A stretch of DNA of 14,734 bases from Deltaproteobacteria bacterium (GTDB taxonomy: Bacteria; Desulfobacterota; SM23-61): positions 1 to 14,734 of the forward strand of contig JAPLIW010000600.1 in assembly GCA_026388915.1 (NCBI GenBank), given 5' to 3'. The notes under the pieces are model-generated. The model was not told the origin of the DNA and made no database searches. It saw only the letters and a list, made by a program, of their open reading frames with translations. Positions 1-6,830 of the stretch are shown piece by piece. Every line of letters begins with the position of its first letter. Position 1 is the first letter of the stretch. Both the position numbers and the translations under genes were made by a program.

Positions 1-5
1 TAAAG

Positions 6-76
6 CGTCACCCCGGCGAAAGCCGGGGTCCAGAACATCTTGAAATAACTGGATTCCGGCTTTCGCCGGAATGACG
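6..76. repeat. REP-like paired palindrome (CGTCA...CCGGC family)
   Basis: Two 28-base arms, 6-33 and 49-76, are inverted copies of each other with 24 of 28 bases matching, around a 15-base spacer. Each arm is itself a small hairpin: the left has a CCCCGGC/GCCGGGG stem closed by a GAAA loop, the right a TTCCGGC/GCCGGAA stem closed by TTTC. The outer ends are CGTCA and TGACG. This is the layout of bacterial interspersed mosaic/REP elements. A degenerate relative lies at 4119-4213 in this window. It lies upstream of the amidase gene; no regulatory role can be read from it. Confidence 0.85.
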
Positions 77-120
77 AATTTTATGGAATTTCGACTTTTT
101 ACGAGATCATCAATATTAGC

Positions 121-178
121 TCTGTGCTCTTTGCTCCACGCTCTCTGCTCTCCGCTCTCTGCTCTTTGCTTCATTGCT
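121..178. repeat. Pyrimidine-rich word repeat (CTCTGCTCTTTGCTC type)
   Basis: A run of near-identical 7-8 base words (CTCTGTG, CTCTTTG, CTCCACG, CTCTCTG, CTCTCCG, CTCTCTG, CTCTTTG) ends two bases before the amidase ribosome-binding site. Related words recur at 2807-2841. Open translation through it would give a false leucine/serine/cysteine-rich N-terminal extension to the amidase, so it is read here as 5' untranslated repeat DNA. Confidence 0.7.
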
Positions 179-189
179 CGGAGGTGAGA

Positions 190-1542
190 ATGACGGAACC
201 TTATCGCTTGACCCTTTCAGAAATGATTCAAAAAATCAGGCGGAAGAAATTATCTCCGGTGGCATTGGCCGAATCACTCGTGAACCGCATCGACCTCCTG
301 GAACCCTCGATTCAAGCCTGGGTAACGGTCGACCGCGGGAAGGTCCTGGAAGAAGCCCGGCGTCACGAGAAAGAAATCTCCCGGGGTCGGATTCGGGGGT
401 CTCTCCACGGGATCCCCCTGGGGGTTAAAGATATTTTTTATACGGCCGGGATGAAGACGACGGGCGGGTCGAAGATCCTGGCCGATTTTATTCCTTCTTT
501 TGACTCCACCGCCGTCCTACGGCTGAAACAGGCCGGGGCTATCGTGCTGGGAAAGACGGCGACCACGGAATTCGCCCACGCCGACCCGGCTCCGACCCGG
601 AATCCCTGGAACCGGGAGCACACCCCCGGCGGATCCAGCAGCGGCTCCGCAGCCGGCGTGGCCACCGGAATGTGTCCCGGGGCCCTGGGATCTCAGACCG
701 GGGGCTCCGTCCTCCGCCCGGCCTCTTATTGCGGCGTGGTCGGACTCAAGCCGACCTACGGCCGGATCAGCCGGTACGGGGTTCTTCCCTTCAGCTGGTC
801 CCTGGACCACGTGGGCGTTTTTGCCCGAACGGTTGCCGACGCGGCAATTCTGCTCCAGGTGCTGGCCGGGTTCGATCCCCTGGATCCAACCACAAGCAGG
901 GAACCGGTCCCCGATTATGCCCGTGTCAAGAAATCCTCCCGGGCACCTTTTATCGGAGTGGTAAAGGAGTTCTACCAAAAGAATTCGGAAGGCCCGGTGT
1001 GGAAAAATACGGAGGAGGTGCTGGCCCAACTCCAAAAAGCGGGAGCCAAAGTGGAAACGGTGAAGATGCCGGAAAGCTTCGCGGTGGTCCATGACGCCCA
1101 TAGAATCATCATGCGGACCGAGGGAGCGGCGTTTCATCAACCCCTTTACCAAAAGCACCGGGAGCTGTATCGTCCCAAGCTGCGGGAGCTCATCGAGATT
1201 GGAAGCCTGATCCCCGGCGTGGATTATCTGGCTGCCTATCGAATCAAGAGGAAATTTCGCCGCCACATGGACCGGGTCATGGAGCGATACGATCTGCTGC
1301 TGACCCCGTCCACTTCCTCCCCCGCCCCCCAAGGGCTCGAGTCCACGGGGGACGCCTGGTTCCAGGTGCCCTGGAGCTTCTCCGGGCTTCCCACCGTTAC
1401 GATTCCATCGGGCTTGAGCAAAGAGGGGCTACCCCTGGGGGTCCAACTTGCGGGCGGAGCTTTCGCCGAAGGAAAACTGCTGGCCATGGCCCGGTGGTGC
1501 GAGAAGGGAATCGGGGTGGCCCTCGATTCCGTCCTCGATTGA
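190..1542 (+). CDS. Amidase-signature family hydrolase (GatA-like, stand-alone)
   Basis: A 450-residue amidase-signature enzyme, a family that hydrolyses carboxamide bonds through a Ser-cisSer-Lys triad. The triad is visible: Lys80 in GIPLGVKD, the cis-Ser at about 149 in the GGSSSGS glycine-serine stretch, and nucleophile Ser173 in SQTGGS, 24 residues further on as in characterised members. CGVVGLKPTYGR follows as in GatA and its relatives, and the C-terminus has the usual GLPLGVQL. The start chosen is ATG 190, four bases after GGAGGT; an in-frame start at 124 would only add 22 residues from the CTCTGC repeat. No gatB or gatC is adjacent and the protein is shorter than typical GatA (about 485 residues). 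A free-standing amidase of unknown substrate is therefore likelier than a tRNA amidotransferase subunit. It is probably followed by the DUF362 gene 72 bases downstream. Confidence 0.88.
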   Translation: MTEPYRLTLSEMIQKIRRKKLSPVALAESLVNRIDLLEPSIQAWVTVDRGKVLEEARRHEKEISRGRIRGSLHGIPLGVKDIFYTAGMKTTGGSKILADFIPSFDSTAVLRLKQAGAIVLGKTATTEFAHADPAPTRNPWNREHTPGGSSSGSAAGVATGMCPGALGSQTGGSVLRPASYCGVVGLKPTYGRISRYGVLPFSWSLDHVGVFARTVADAAILLQVLAGFDPLDPTTSREPVPDYARVKKSSRAPFIGVVKEFYQKNSEGPVWKNTEEVLAQLQKAGAKVETVKMPESFAVVHDAHRIIMRTEGAAFHQPLYQKHRELYRPKLRELIEIGSLIPGVDYLAAYRIKRKFRRHMDRVMERYDLLLTPSTSSPAPQGLESTGDAWFQVPWSFSGLPTVTIPSGLSKEGLPLGVQLAGGAFAEGKLLAMARWCEKGIGVALDSVLD

Positions 1543-1614
1543 CCCCTGCCCCCATTTCCCAAGAAAGAGATGTGCTGACGCTCCGGGCTCAGCGTTTCCC
1601 ATCATGGTGAAAGA

Positions 1615-2766
1615 ATGATTTCTTCAAAGCCCACGCCGTCTCAACCCCCAATTTTGGTCTTGGACGCGGATTATCTTCGTATGGATGGAGTGGTGGAAGA
1701 GATCCTGGAGGCCTTTCCCCTCCCCTGGAGCGGGAAACGGGTTCTCCTAAAACCGAACCTGCTGGGACCCTACGCCCCGGAAAAGGGGATTACGACGCAT
1801 CCGTCCCTGATCCGATCGCTGGTGAAGGCCCTCAAGAAAAGGGGAGCCACCTGTGAGGTAGGGGATAATCCGGGGCTCAATGGGTACACGGCCAATGAAC
1901 GATGCGCCCGGATTTCCGGAATTTTGGACGCGGCGGAGGGCGGATATATCAACCTTGCCAAGGACTCGGTCCAAATTTCCCTGGAATCCCGGTTCCTGGA
2001 CAAACTGGTTGTATCCAGAGCCGTCCTGGACGCCGACCTGCTCATCAATGTCCCCAAGTTTAAAACCCACGTTCAGACGCAGGTCACGGGGGCGGTCAAA
2101 AACATGTTCGGGATTCTGGTGGGAGCGGAAAAAGCCCGCGTTCACCACGCGGTTCCCCGGCCCAGGCAATTTTCCGAAGCCTTGGTGGACATCTACCAGA
2201 TTCGGGTGCCGGACCTCACCCTCATGGATGCCGTGGTGGGAATGGAAGGAAATGGCCCCTCCGGGAAAGACCTTCGCCCCGTTGGAAAGGTCCTGGCTTC
2301 GCGGAACGGGGTTTCCCTGGACGGCCTGATGGCCGCCATGATGGGGATTCTGCCCAGAAAAGTCGATCACCTTGACATTGCATGTCAGAGGGGGTTAGGA
2401 GAGATTGACCCGGCCCGGATGGAAATCCGGGGCTCATGGGAGCCCCTGCGGAAGTTCAGGACCCCCCTTTCCTTCGCCAGCCAGGGATGGTTTGGAACCG
2501 CTTTGAATAGGCTCCTGTATCGTCCCCTCATCAAACCCAAGCTGAAGGTACGGCCGGACTTGTGCACCCGGTGTGAAGTCTGCATCCAGCATTGCCCGGC
2601 CCAGGCGCTTTCCCTGCAGGAGATCCCCCGCCTGGACGAGAAAAAATGCATTGCCTGCTACTGCTGCTACGAACTCTGCCCCAGCCAGGCCATGGAATTG
2701 ACCAGCTGGATGAAGAGGCTCAGCCCGAGGGATAAACCGGGCAAGACAAATACGCATAGCGCATAG
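1615..2766 (+). CDS. DUF362 domain protein with C-terminal 2x[4Fe-4S] ferredoxin module
   Basis: A 383-residue protein. Residues about 10-290 are a DUF362 domain, with LLKPNLLGPYAPEKGITTHP near 44-63 and the conserved INVPKFKTH (144-152) and TGAVKNMFG (158-166) segments. Residues 317-355 carry two ferredoxin motifs: C317xxC320xxC323xxxC327P and C345xxC348xxC351xxxC355P, with an extra Cys350 in the second. No signal peptide or membrane helix is seen, so it should be a cytosolic iron-sulfur protein. DUF362-ferredoxin fusions are common in anaerobes and generally lack an assigned reaction; none is proposed here. The last codons (T-H-S-A) and the TAG stop are made of the GCATAGC word repeat that fills the downstream gap, so the native C-terminus may have been altered by repeat insertion. 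It lies 72 bases after the amidase and converges with the phosphoesterase gene. Confidence 0.9.
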   Translation: MISSKPTPSQPPILVLDADYLRMDGVVEEILEAFPLPWSGKRVLLKPNLLGPYAPEKGITTHPSLIRSLVKALKKRGATCEVGDNPGLNGYTANERCARISGILDAAEGGYINLAKDSVQISLESRFLDKLVVSRAVLDADLLINVPKFKTHVQTQVTGAVKNMFGILVGAEKARVHHAVPRPRQFSEALVDIYQIRVPDLTLMDAVVGMEGNGPSGKDLRPVGKVLASRNGVSLDGLMAAMMGILPRKVDHLDIACQRGLGEIDPARMEIRGSWEPLRKFRTPLSFASQGWFGTALNRLLYRPLIKPKLKVRPDLCTRCEVCIQHCPAQALSLQEIPRLDEKKCIACYCCYELCPSQAMELTSWMKRLSPRDKPGKTNTHSA

Positions 2767-2841
2767 GGCATAGCGCAAAAAGGATTTCGATCTCCCGGTG
2801 TTTGTGTTTTTGCTCTATGCTCTCTGCGCTATGCTCTTTGC
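2754..2841. repeat. GCATAGCGC word repeat, inverted pair between convergent genes
   Basis: The left arm 2754-2781 (words GCATAGC, GCATAGGGC, ATAGCGCAAAAA) is an imperfect inverted copy of the right arm 2807-2841 (TTTTTGCTC, TATGCTC, TCTGCGC, TATGCTC, TTTGC). Roughly 25 bases can pair with a few mismatches around a 25-base loop. It includes the stop codon of the DUF362 gene and ends five bases from the stop codon of the phosphoesterase gene. Its place between convergent genes would suit a bidirectional transcription barrier, but there is no clean GC stem plus T run, so termination is only inferred. Confidence 0.65.
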
Positions 2842-2845
2842 TGAT

Positions 2846-3574
2846 TTATATGCCGCGCGAGAGGCGTTGGGCGAGGAAGGAGGGAAGGCCGGCCCTGAGG
2901 ATCTTCTTCTGGGCCTTCTCGACATCGTAAGGAACGCGTTTCAGATGAAATTTTTTGGCGTCGTCGTCATAAAGACCGTAGGCGGCCTCCGGGTGGCCGT
3001 CCCGGGACTGTCCCACGCTTCCCACATTAATGATGTACCGAACCCCCGGTTTCAGGTTGGTTTCCTCCGGGTTCATCACTTCCACCCCTTCGCTCCCCGC
3101 TTTGGTCAGGACCAGAGGACGGTGGGAATGGCCGACAAAGGCGAGGTCCCCGCTCAGAGAAAGGAAAGCCTCTTCGGCCTCGGGGAAGTCAAAGAGGTAA
3201 TACCATTCCTCCGGCTGGTTCGGCGTGGCATGGACGAAGGTGGCGCTTCCGTCTTTCCGGGAAAGGAGGAGCCGCCGGAGATAGGCCTGATTCTCTTCGG
3301 AGAGCTCCTCGCGGGTCCAGAGAATGGCCGAGCGGGCCAGGGGGTTGAAGATATCAATGTTGGTCAGTCCCACGGCTCCGTAATCGTGGTTCCCGGCGAT
3401 CACCCAATCGGTTAAGCCCTCGAGGAGGGCAATGCACGCATTGGGATCGGCCCCATAGCCTACCACGTCGCCCAGGAAGGCGACTTTTTCTGCCCTCTCC
3501 GCCCGCAGATCCTCGATGACCGCCTGGAAGGCTTCCAGGTTCCCGTGGACATCGGAGAGAATGGCCCATCTCAT
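2846..3574 (-). CDS. Calcineurin-like metallophosphoesterase (YfcE/YmdB-like fold)
   Basis: A 242-residue metal-dependent phosphoesterase with all core motifs in order: SDVHGN (Asp8, His10), LGDVVGYG (Asp36), GNHD (Asn62, His63), VHATP (His115), GHSH (His149, His151), then INVGSVGQSRDG (182-193). These residues bind the two metals and the phosphate in the family. The INVGSVGQSRDG segment is typical of small cytosolic members whose substrates are mostly unknown; it cannot be called a nuclease, phosphodiesterase or phosphatase from sequence. The ATG at 3574 overlaps the TGA of nusB in an ATGA junction, so it is probably translationally coupled to nusB and is the last gene of the minus-strand block. 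A longer open frame upstream only reads through nusB in another frame. Confidence 0.9.
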   Translation of the reverse strand: MRWAILSDVHGNLEAFQAVIEDLRAERAEKVAFLGDVVGYGADPNACIALLEGLTDWVIAGNHDYGAVGLTNIDIFNPLARSAILWTREELSEENQAYLRRLLLSRKDGSATFVHATPNQPEEWYYLFDFPEAEEAFLSLSGDLAFVGHSHRPLVLTKAGSEGVEVMNPEETNLKPGVRYIINVGSVGQSRDGHPEAAYGLYDDDAKKFHLKRVPYDVEKAQKKILRAGLPSFLAQRLSRGI

Positions 3575-4017
3575 GCTTTTTTCTTCGAAGCCGGTAGAGG
3601 GTTTTGGGGGGAGGAGTCCACCAGAGAATGAATTTTGTCCAAAATTCCGTTGATGAATGCCCCGGAATCGTCGTTCCCGTATTTTTTGGCCAGTTCGATG
3701 GCCTCGTTCAGGCTGGCCTTGAAGGGAATATCCGGGCAGTGCATGAGCTCGAACGTGGCCACCCGGAGGATATTCCGGTCCACCACGGCCATCCGTTTCA
3801 GGGTCCAGTTCTCCGCGTTCTCCTCGATGAGCCGGTCGATTTCTTCCCGGTGCTGGGAGACGCCCTCGATCAGCCGCTGGCAAAATTCCCGGGCCTTTTC
3901 GGAAGGCCGGAAATTCTCGAAATAAACCGCCAGCGCCTCCTGAGGGGCCCCCTGGTCGATGTCCAGTTGGTAAAGAACCTGGAGGGCGATCTCCCTCGCT
4001 CTCCTGCGAACGGTCAT
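3571..4017 (-). CDS. nusB: Transcription antitermination/termination factor NusB
   Basis: At 148 residues it has the usual NusB length. It opens with RRRAREIALQVLYQLDI, the conserved first helix, and has RNILRVATFEL near residues 96-106 and the signature LNEAIELAKKYGNDDSGAFINGILDKI at about 122-148 region. NusB binds boxA RNA together with NusE (ribosomal protein S10) in the rRNA antitermination complex. A ribH-nusB order is common in bacteria, but here the two are separated by a 300-base block of nested repeats (4018-4317). It can still be translated from its own AAAAGG site 7-8 bases before ATG 4017. Its stop overlaps the start of the phosphoesterase gene. Confidence 0.95.
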   Translation of the reverse strand: MTVRRRAREIALQVLYQLDIDQGAPQEALAVYFENFRPSEKAREFCQRLIEGVSQHREEIDRLIEENAENWTLKRMAVVDRNILRVATFELMHCPDIPFKASLNEAIELAKKYGNDDSGAFINGILDKIHSLVDSSPQNPLPASKKKA

Positions 4018-4030
4018 TTAAAGACCTTTT

Positions 4031-4310
4031 AACCGCAGAGCGCGCAGAGAACGCAGAGGATTTAGGCAAAAAAAACAAAAAATTCTTTTTGAGTGATCTC
4101 GCAAAAAATCAAAAAAGCCGTCCCTCCCGCGAAAGGGGGAGTCCAGACGTTGTCCCCGAGAAAGCGGGGAACCATTAAAAAAAATCTGGATTCCCGTTTT
4201 CACGGGAATGACGAAAATGGGAAAGAAATGACTTTTTGCGAATCCATCTTTTTTGAATGCTCTTGCCTTTGACTGAAAAACCTCTGCGGTCTCTGCGTTC
4301 TCCGCGGTGA
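4031..4310. repeat. Composite repeat: ACCGCAGAG...CGCAGAGG arms enclosing a REP-like element
   Basis: The whole ribH-nusB gap is repeat DNA. The outer arms 4031-4060 (ACCGCAGAGCGCGCAGAG, then AACGCAGAGG) and 4281-4310 (CCTCTGCGGTCTCTGCG, then TTCTCCGCGGT) are inverted copies of one word repeat. Between them, at 4119-4213, lies a REP-like element. The arrangement looks like one repeat inserted within or beside another. No open frame in it resembles a protein. Confidence 0.8.
4119..4213. repeat. Degenerate REP-like element with three palindromic units
   Basis: This is related to the element at 6-76. The ends are CGTCC (4119) and ATGACG (4208-4213). The left unit carries CCCGCGAAAGGGGG, a middle unit TCCCCG-AGAAAG-CGGGGA forms a 6-bp hairpin at about 4153-4170, and the right unit CTGGATTCCCG...CGGGAATGACG (4186-4213) matches the right arm of the first copy except for its central bases. 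Confidence 0.8.
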
Positions 4311-4317
4311 ATATGTT

Positions 4318-4794
4318 TTATTTCTTCCCCTTCATTTCCCGGTACAGGTTGGCCATCTCGATGGCCGAGAGGGCCGCATCCCACCCTTTGTTGCCGGCCT
4401 TGGTGCCGGCCCGCTCGATGGCCTGCTCCAGGTTATCCGTGGTCAGGACCCCGAAGGTGACCGGGACTTCCCCCTCCAGTCCGACCATGGCCACGCCCTT
4501 GGAAACTTCCGCGGCGATGTATTCGAAATGGGGAGTGGATCCCCGGATGACCGCCCCCAGACAGATGACCGCATCGAATCTCTTCGACAGGGCCACCTTC
4601 TTGGCCGCCTGGGGAATTTCAAAAGCTCCGGGAACTTTAAAAATCTCGATATTCCCGTCTTCCGCCCCGTTCCGGATGAGCACATCCATGGCCCCGGAGA
4701 GGAGATGTTCGCAGATGAAGTCGTTGAACCGGCTGACGACGATGCCGAACTTCAATCCCTTGGCATTCAGCTTTCCTTCAGTGACTTTTGGCAT
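4318..4794 (-). CDS. ribH: 6,7-dimethyl-8-ribityllumazine synthase
   Basis: 158 residues, the normal length. The enzyme condenses 5-amino-6-ribitylamino-uracil with 3,4-dihydroxy-2-butanone 4-phosphate to give the lumazine that RibE converts to riboflavin; family members assemble into 60-mer capsids or pentamers. Substrate-site segments are all present: SRFND (21-25), VPGAFEIP (54-61), CLGAVIRGSTPHFEYI (78-93) with catalytic His89, FGVLTTDN (114-121) and Arg128 in ERAGTKAGNKG. The ATG at 4794 has a strong GGGAGGAG site six bases upstream, and the gene overlaps the end of ribBA by 17 bases, which implies coupled translation. Confidence 0.97.
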   Translation of the reverse strand: MPKVTEGKLNAKGLKFGIVVSRFNDFICEHLLSGAMDVLIRNGAEDGNIEIFKVPGAFEIPQAAKKVALSKRFDAVICLGAVIRGSTPHFEYIAAEVSKGVAMVGLEGEVPVTFGVLTTDNLEQAIERAGTKAGNKGWDAALSAIEMANLYREMKGKK

Positions 4795-6016
4795 TTTTCG
4801 CTCCTCCCTCTTTCTCCAGCGTGAGCAGGTGGCCCATCTTGGTCTTCTTGGTCCTCAAGTAAGCGAAGTTCCGCCGGCCGGGCTTGATTTCGAGGGGAAC
4901 TCGCTCGGTCACTTCCAGCCCGTACCCCTGGAGGCCCACGATCTTCTTGGGGTTGTTGGTCATCAGGCGGATTTTCCGTACCCCCAGGTCCCGCAGGATC
5001 TGGGCTCCCAGTCCGTAGTCCCGCAAATCGGGAGCGAAGCCGAGGGCTTCGTTCGCCTCCACCGTGTCCTTCCCCTGGTCCTGGAGGGAATAGGCCTTGA
5101 TCTTGTTGACGAGCCCGATTCCCCGCCCCTCCTGATGCATGTAAACGATGACTCCCATTCCTTCTTTGGCCACCAGCCGCATGGCCGTGTGAAGCTGTTC
5201 CCCGCAGTCACACCGCTGGGAGCCGAAGACATCCCCGGTCAGGCACTCGGAATGGACCCGGACCAGGACAGGCGCCTCCGGATGAATCTCTCCCTTGACC
5301 AGGGCCATGTGCTGCTGGTGGTCCACATCGTTTTCATAGGCGATGGCCGTGAAATCCCCGCCGTAGACCGTGGGCAGAGTGGTGATCGCCGCCCGGCGCA
5401 CCATGCACTCGTTCTGCAGCCGGTATTTGATCAGGTCGGCGATGGTGATGATCTTTAGGTTGTGCTTTTTGGCAAAGATCTCCAGGTCGGGCATGCGGGC
5501 CATGGTCCCGTCATCGTTCATGACCTCGCAGATGACCCCGGCGGGCTTCAGGCCGGCGAGGCGCGCCAGGTCCACGGACCCCTCGGTCTGGCCCGTGCGG
5601 ACGAGAACCCCCCCGGTCTTGGCCCGCAAAGGGAATACGTGCCCCGGACGCACCAGGTCCTCCGGTTTGGCTTCATCGGCGATGGCCGCGAGGACGGTAG
5701 TGGCCCGGTCGGCGGCCGAGATGCCGGTGGTCACCCCCCGTTTGGCCTCGATGGAAACCGTAAAGGCGGTGCCGAACCGGGAGGTATTGTTGGAGACCAT
5801 GGGAGGAAGCTGCAGTGCATCGGCCTTCTCTTCCTGCAGGGAAAGGCAGACCAATCCCCGGCCGTGCTTGGCCATGAAATTGACGGCCTGGGGATTCACC
5901 TTCTCCGCGGCCATGCAGAGGTCCCCTTCGTTCTCCCGGTCTTCGTCATCCACCAGGATGACCATCTTCCCCTTGCGAAAATCCACCAGGGCTTCATCGA
6001 TACGGCTGACGGCCAT
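4778..6016 (-). CDS. ribBA: Bifunctional 3,4-dihydroxy-2-butanone-4-phosphate synthase / GTP cyclohydrolase II
   Basis: A 412-residue fusion that feeds both branches of riboflavin synthesis. The N-terminal RibB half (about 1-200) uses ribulose-5-phosphate and has VDDEDRENEGD (22-32), RPGHVFPL (123-130) and GQTEGSVDL. The C-terminal RibA half (about 205-400) hydrolyses GTP; it has HSECLTGDVFGSQRCDCGEQ with zinc ligands Cys258, Cys269 and Cys271, then QEGRGIGL and DTVEANEALGF. Both halves look catalytically complete, unlike RibBA proteins with one decayed domain. Two starts compete: GTG 6025, overlapping the ribE stop as GTGA, and ATG 6016. ATG 6016 is chosen because AGGGAG lies eight bases before it and MAVSRIDEA matches the usual family N-terminus. 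RibA's KNAKSH tail overlaps ribH. Confidence 0.96.
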   Translation of the reverse strand: MAVSRIDEALVDFRKGKMVILVDDEDRENEGDLCMAAEKVNPQAVNFMAKHGRGLVCLSLQEEKADALQLPPMVSNNTSRFGTAFTVSIEAKRGVTTGISAADRATTVLAAIADEAKPEDLVRPGHVFPLRAKTGGVLVRTGQTEGSVDLARLAGLKPAGVICEVMNDDGTMARMPDLEIFAKKHNLKIITIADLIKYRLQNECMVRRAAITTLPTVYGGDFTAIAYENDVDHQQHMALVKGEIHPEAPVLVRVHSECLTGDVFGSQRCDCGEQLHTAMRLVAKEGMGVIVYMHQEGRGIGLVNKIKAYSLQDQGKDTVEANEALGFAPDLRDYGLGAQILRDLGVRKIRLMTNNPKKIVGLQGYGLEVTERVPLEIKPGRRNFAYLRTKKTKMGHLLTLEKEGGAKNAKSH

Positions 6017-6021
6017 GACCC

Positions 6022-6687
6022 TCACTCCCTTGACTTCGTAAAACCGTGCTGGGCCAGAAAGGAGGCATCGATTCTGGAGGCCGGCTTTCCTGGATCCTCT
6101 CTCTGACCCAGGAATTTCTCCACGTATTTGGCGATGATGTCGTTCTCCAGGTTGACCCGGTCTCCGGCTTTCTTGTTTCCCAGGGTGGTGGACTGGGCGG
6201 TATGGGGAATCACGCTCACCGTGAACTCGTTATCGCCGCACTCCGCCACCGTAAGGCTGATTCCATCCACGGCCACCGAACCCTTTTCGACCAGATACCG
6301 GCTGATCTCCCGGGAAGTCCCAAAACGGTACCGCCAGGAATTTCCCTCGGGGATGACTTCGAGAATTTCTCCCGTCCCGTCCACATGGCCCGAAACCAGA
6401 TGTCCTCCCAGGGGGTCGGACATCTTCAGCGCGGTCTCCAGGTTCACCGGATGGCCTTGCCTGGCCGCCGACAGGGTCGATTTCCGCAGGGTTTCGGGGG
6501 AGACTTCCGCCGTGAAGGCGGTTCCCGACATCCTCACCACGGTCAGGCATACTCCATCCACCGAAATGCTGTCCCCGATCTTGAGGGAAGCCAGGTCCAG
6601 CCGTGTAGAGAGGGTCAGCCGGACCCCTCCCCCCGCGGGTTCAACCGCCTGGATCTTGCCCACATCCTGGATCAATCCCGTGAACAT
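6022..6687 (-). CDS. ribE: Riboflavin synthase, alpha subunit
   Basis: 221 residues, slightly longer than many members because of a tail after about residue 195. The enzyme dismutates two lumazine molecules to riboflavin and the pyrimidine precursor. Two lumazine-binding repeats are visible: MFTGLIQDVG at the N-terminus with SVDGVCLTV (42-50), and HLVSGHVDGTGEI (96-108) with AVDGISLTV (139-147). VIPHTAQSTTLG (159-170) lies in the second repeat. The MFTGLI start is the family norm, yet no good Shine-Dalgarno lies close to it; the nearest purine-rich stretch, GGGTG, is about 13 bases away. The preceding 121 bases contain large hairpins, so translation may depend on structure or coupling. The stop is followed by the ribBA start within a few bases. 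Confidence 0.96.
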   Translation of the reverse strand: MFTGLIQDVGKIQAVEPAGGGVRLTLSTRLDLASLKIGDSISVDGVCLTVVRMSGTAFTAEVSPETLRKSTLSAARQGHPVNLETALKMSDPLGGHLVSGHVDGTGEILEVIPEGNSWRYRFGTSREISRYLVEKGSVAVDGISLTVAECGDNEFTVSVIPHTAQSTTLGNKKAGDRVNLENDIIAKYVEKFLGQREDPGKPASRIDASFLAQHGFTKSRE

Positions 6688-6710
6688 ATCAAATCGAACA
6701 CCCGATCAGC

Positions 6711-6770
6711 CATAGGGTAGAGGCGGCCCGGACTTCGGCGAGCTCAGCCGAGCCGCGGGTCGCCCCTATG
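6711..6770 (-). promoter_or_regulatory. Large intercistronic hairpin upstream of ribE
   Basis: The outer arms CATAGGG (6711-6717) and CCCTATG (6764-6770) pair perfectly over 7 bp. Inside, GCGGCCCGG (6723-6731) pairs with CCGAGCCGC (6748-6756) over 9 bp with one G-T wobble. A shorter alternative, CGGC/GCCG (6736-6739 with 6747-6750), closes the loop. It sits 24 bases before the ribE start on the transcript. No T run follows, so it is not a standard terminator, and the conserved blocks of the FMN riboswitch are absent. A role in RNA stability or translation of ribE is inference. Confidence 0.5.
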
Positions 6771-6784
6771 ATAAAATTCTATCA
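6769..6784. promoter_or_regulatory. 16-bp near-perfect palindrome in ribD-ribE gap
   Basis: TGATAAAATTCTATCA differs from its own reverse complement at only one base-pair position. It has the size and symmetry of a dimeric regulator operator, but the same sequence could simply be a weak hairpin. No known regulator consensus is recognised. Confidence 0.3.
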
Positions 6785-6800
6785 CACTCCCGATTTCCTT

Positions 6801-6830
6801 GGCAAAGCCTATCCATAAAGAGGCTTTGCC
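6801..6830 (-). other. 10-bp perfect hairpin over the ribD stop codon
   Basis: GGCAAAGCCT (6801-6810) and AGGCTTTGCC (6821-6830) are exact inverted copies around a 10-base loop. The stem includes the last codons and the TAG of ribD. There is no downstream T run on the transcribed strand, so it is a possible processing or 3'-end stabilising structure rather than a clear terminator. Confidence 0.55.

Noticed and set aside
124..189. N-terminal extension of the amidase
   Set aside because: It translates a low-complexity CTCTGC repeat, and a strong GGAGGT precedes ATG 190, which starts with family-like sequence.
517..1332. Minus-strand open frame of 271 codons inside the amidase gene
   Set aside because: It is antisense to the amidase catalytic core; GC-rich codon use keeps the opposite frame open.
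2798..3415. Plus-strand open frame of 205 codons opposite the phosphoesterase
   Set aside because: It is antisense to a gene with all metallophosphoesterase motifs, and its start lies in a word repeat.
4307..5458. Plus-strand open frame of 383 codons opposite ribH and ribBA
   Set aside because: It is a shadow of two clearly recognised genes on the minus strand; its product has no family features.
6688..6808. FMN (RFN) riboswitch in the riboflavin operon
   Set aside because: The conserved blocks of the FMN aptamer (AGGGC-GGGTGAAATTCCC and ACCGGCGGT types) are absent on the minus strand here, and also absent from the leader of ribD at 7928-8107.
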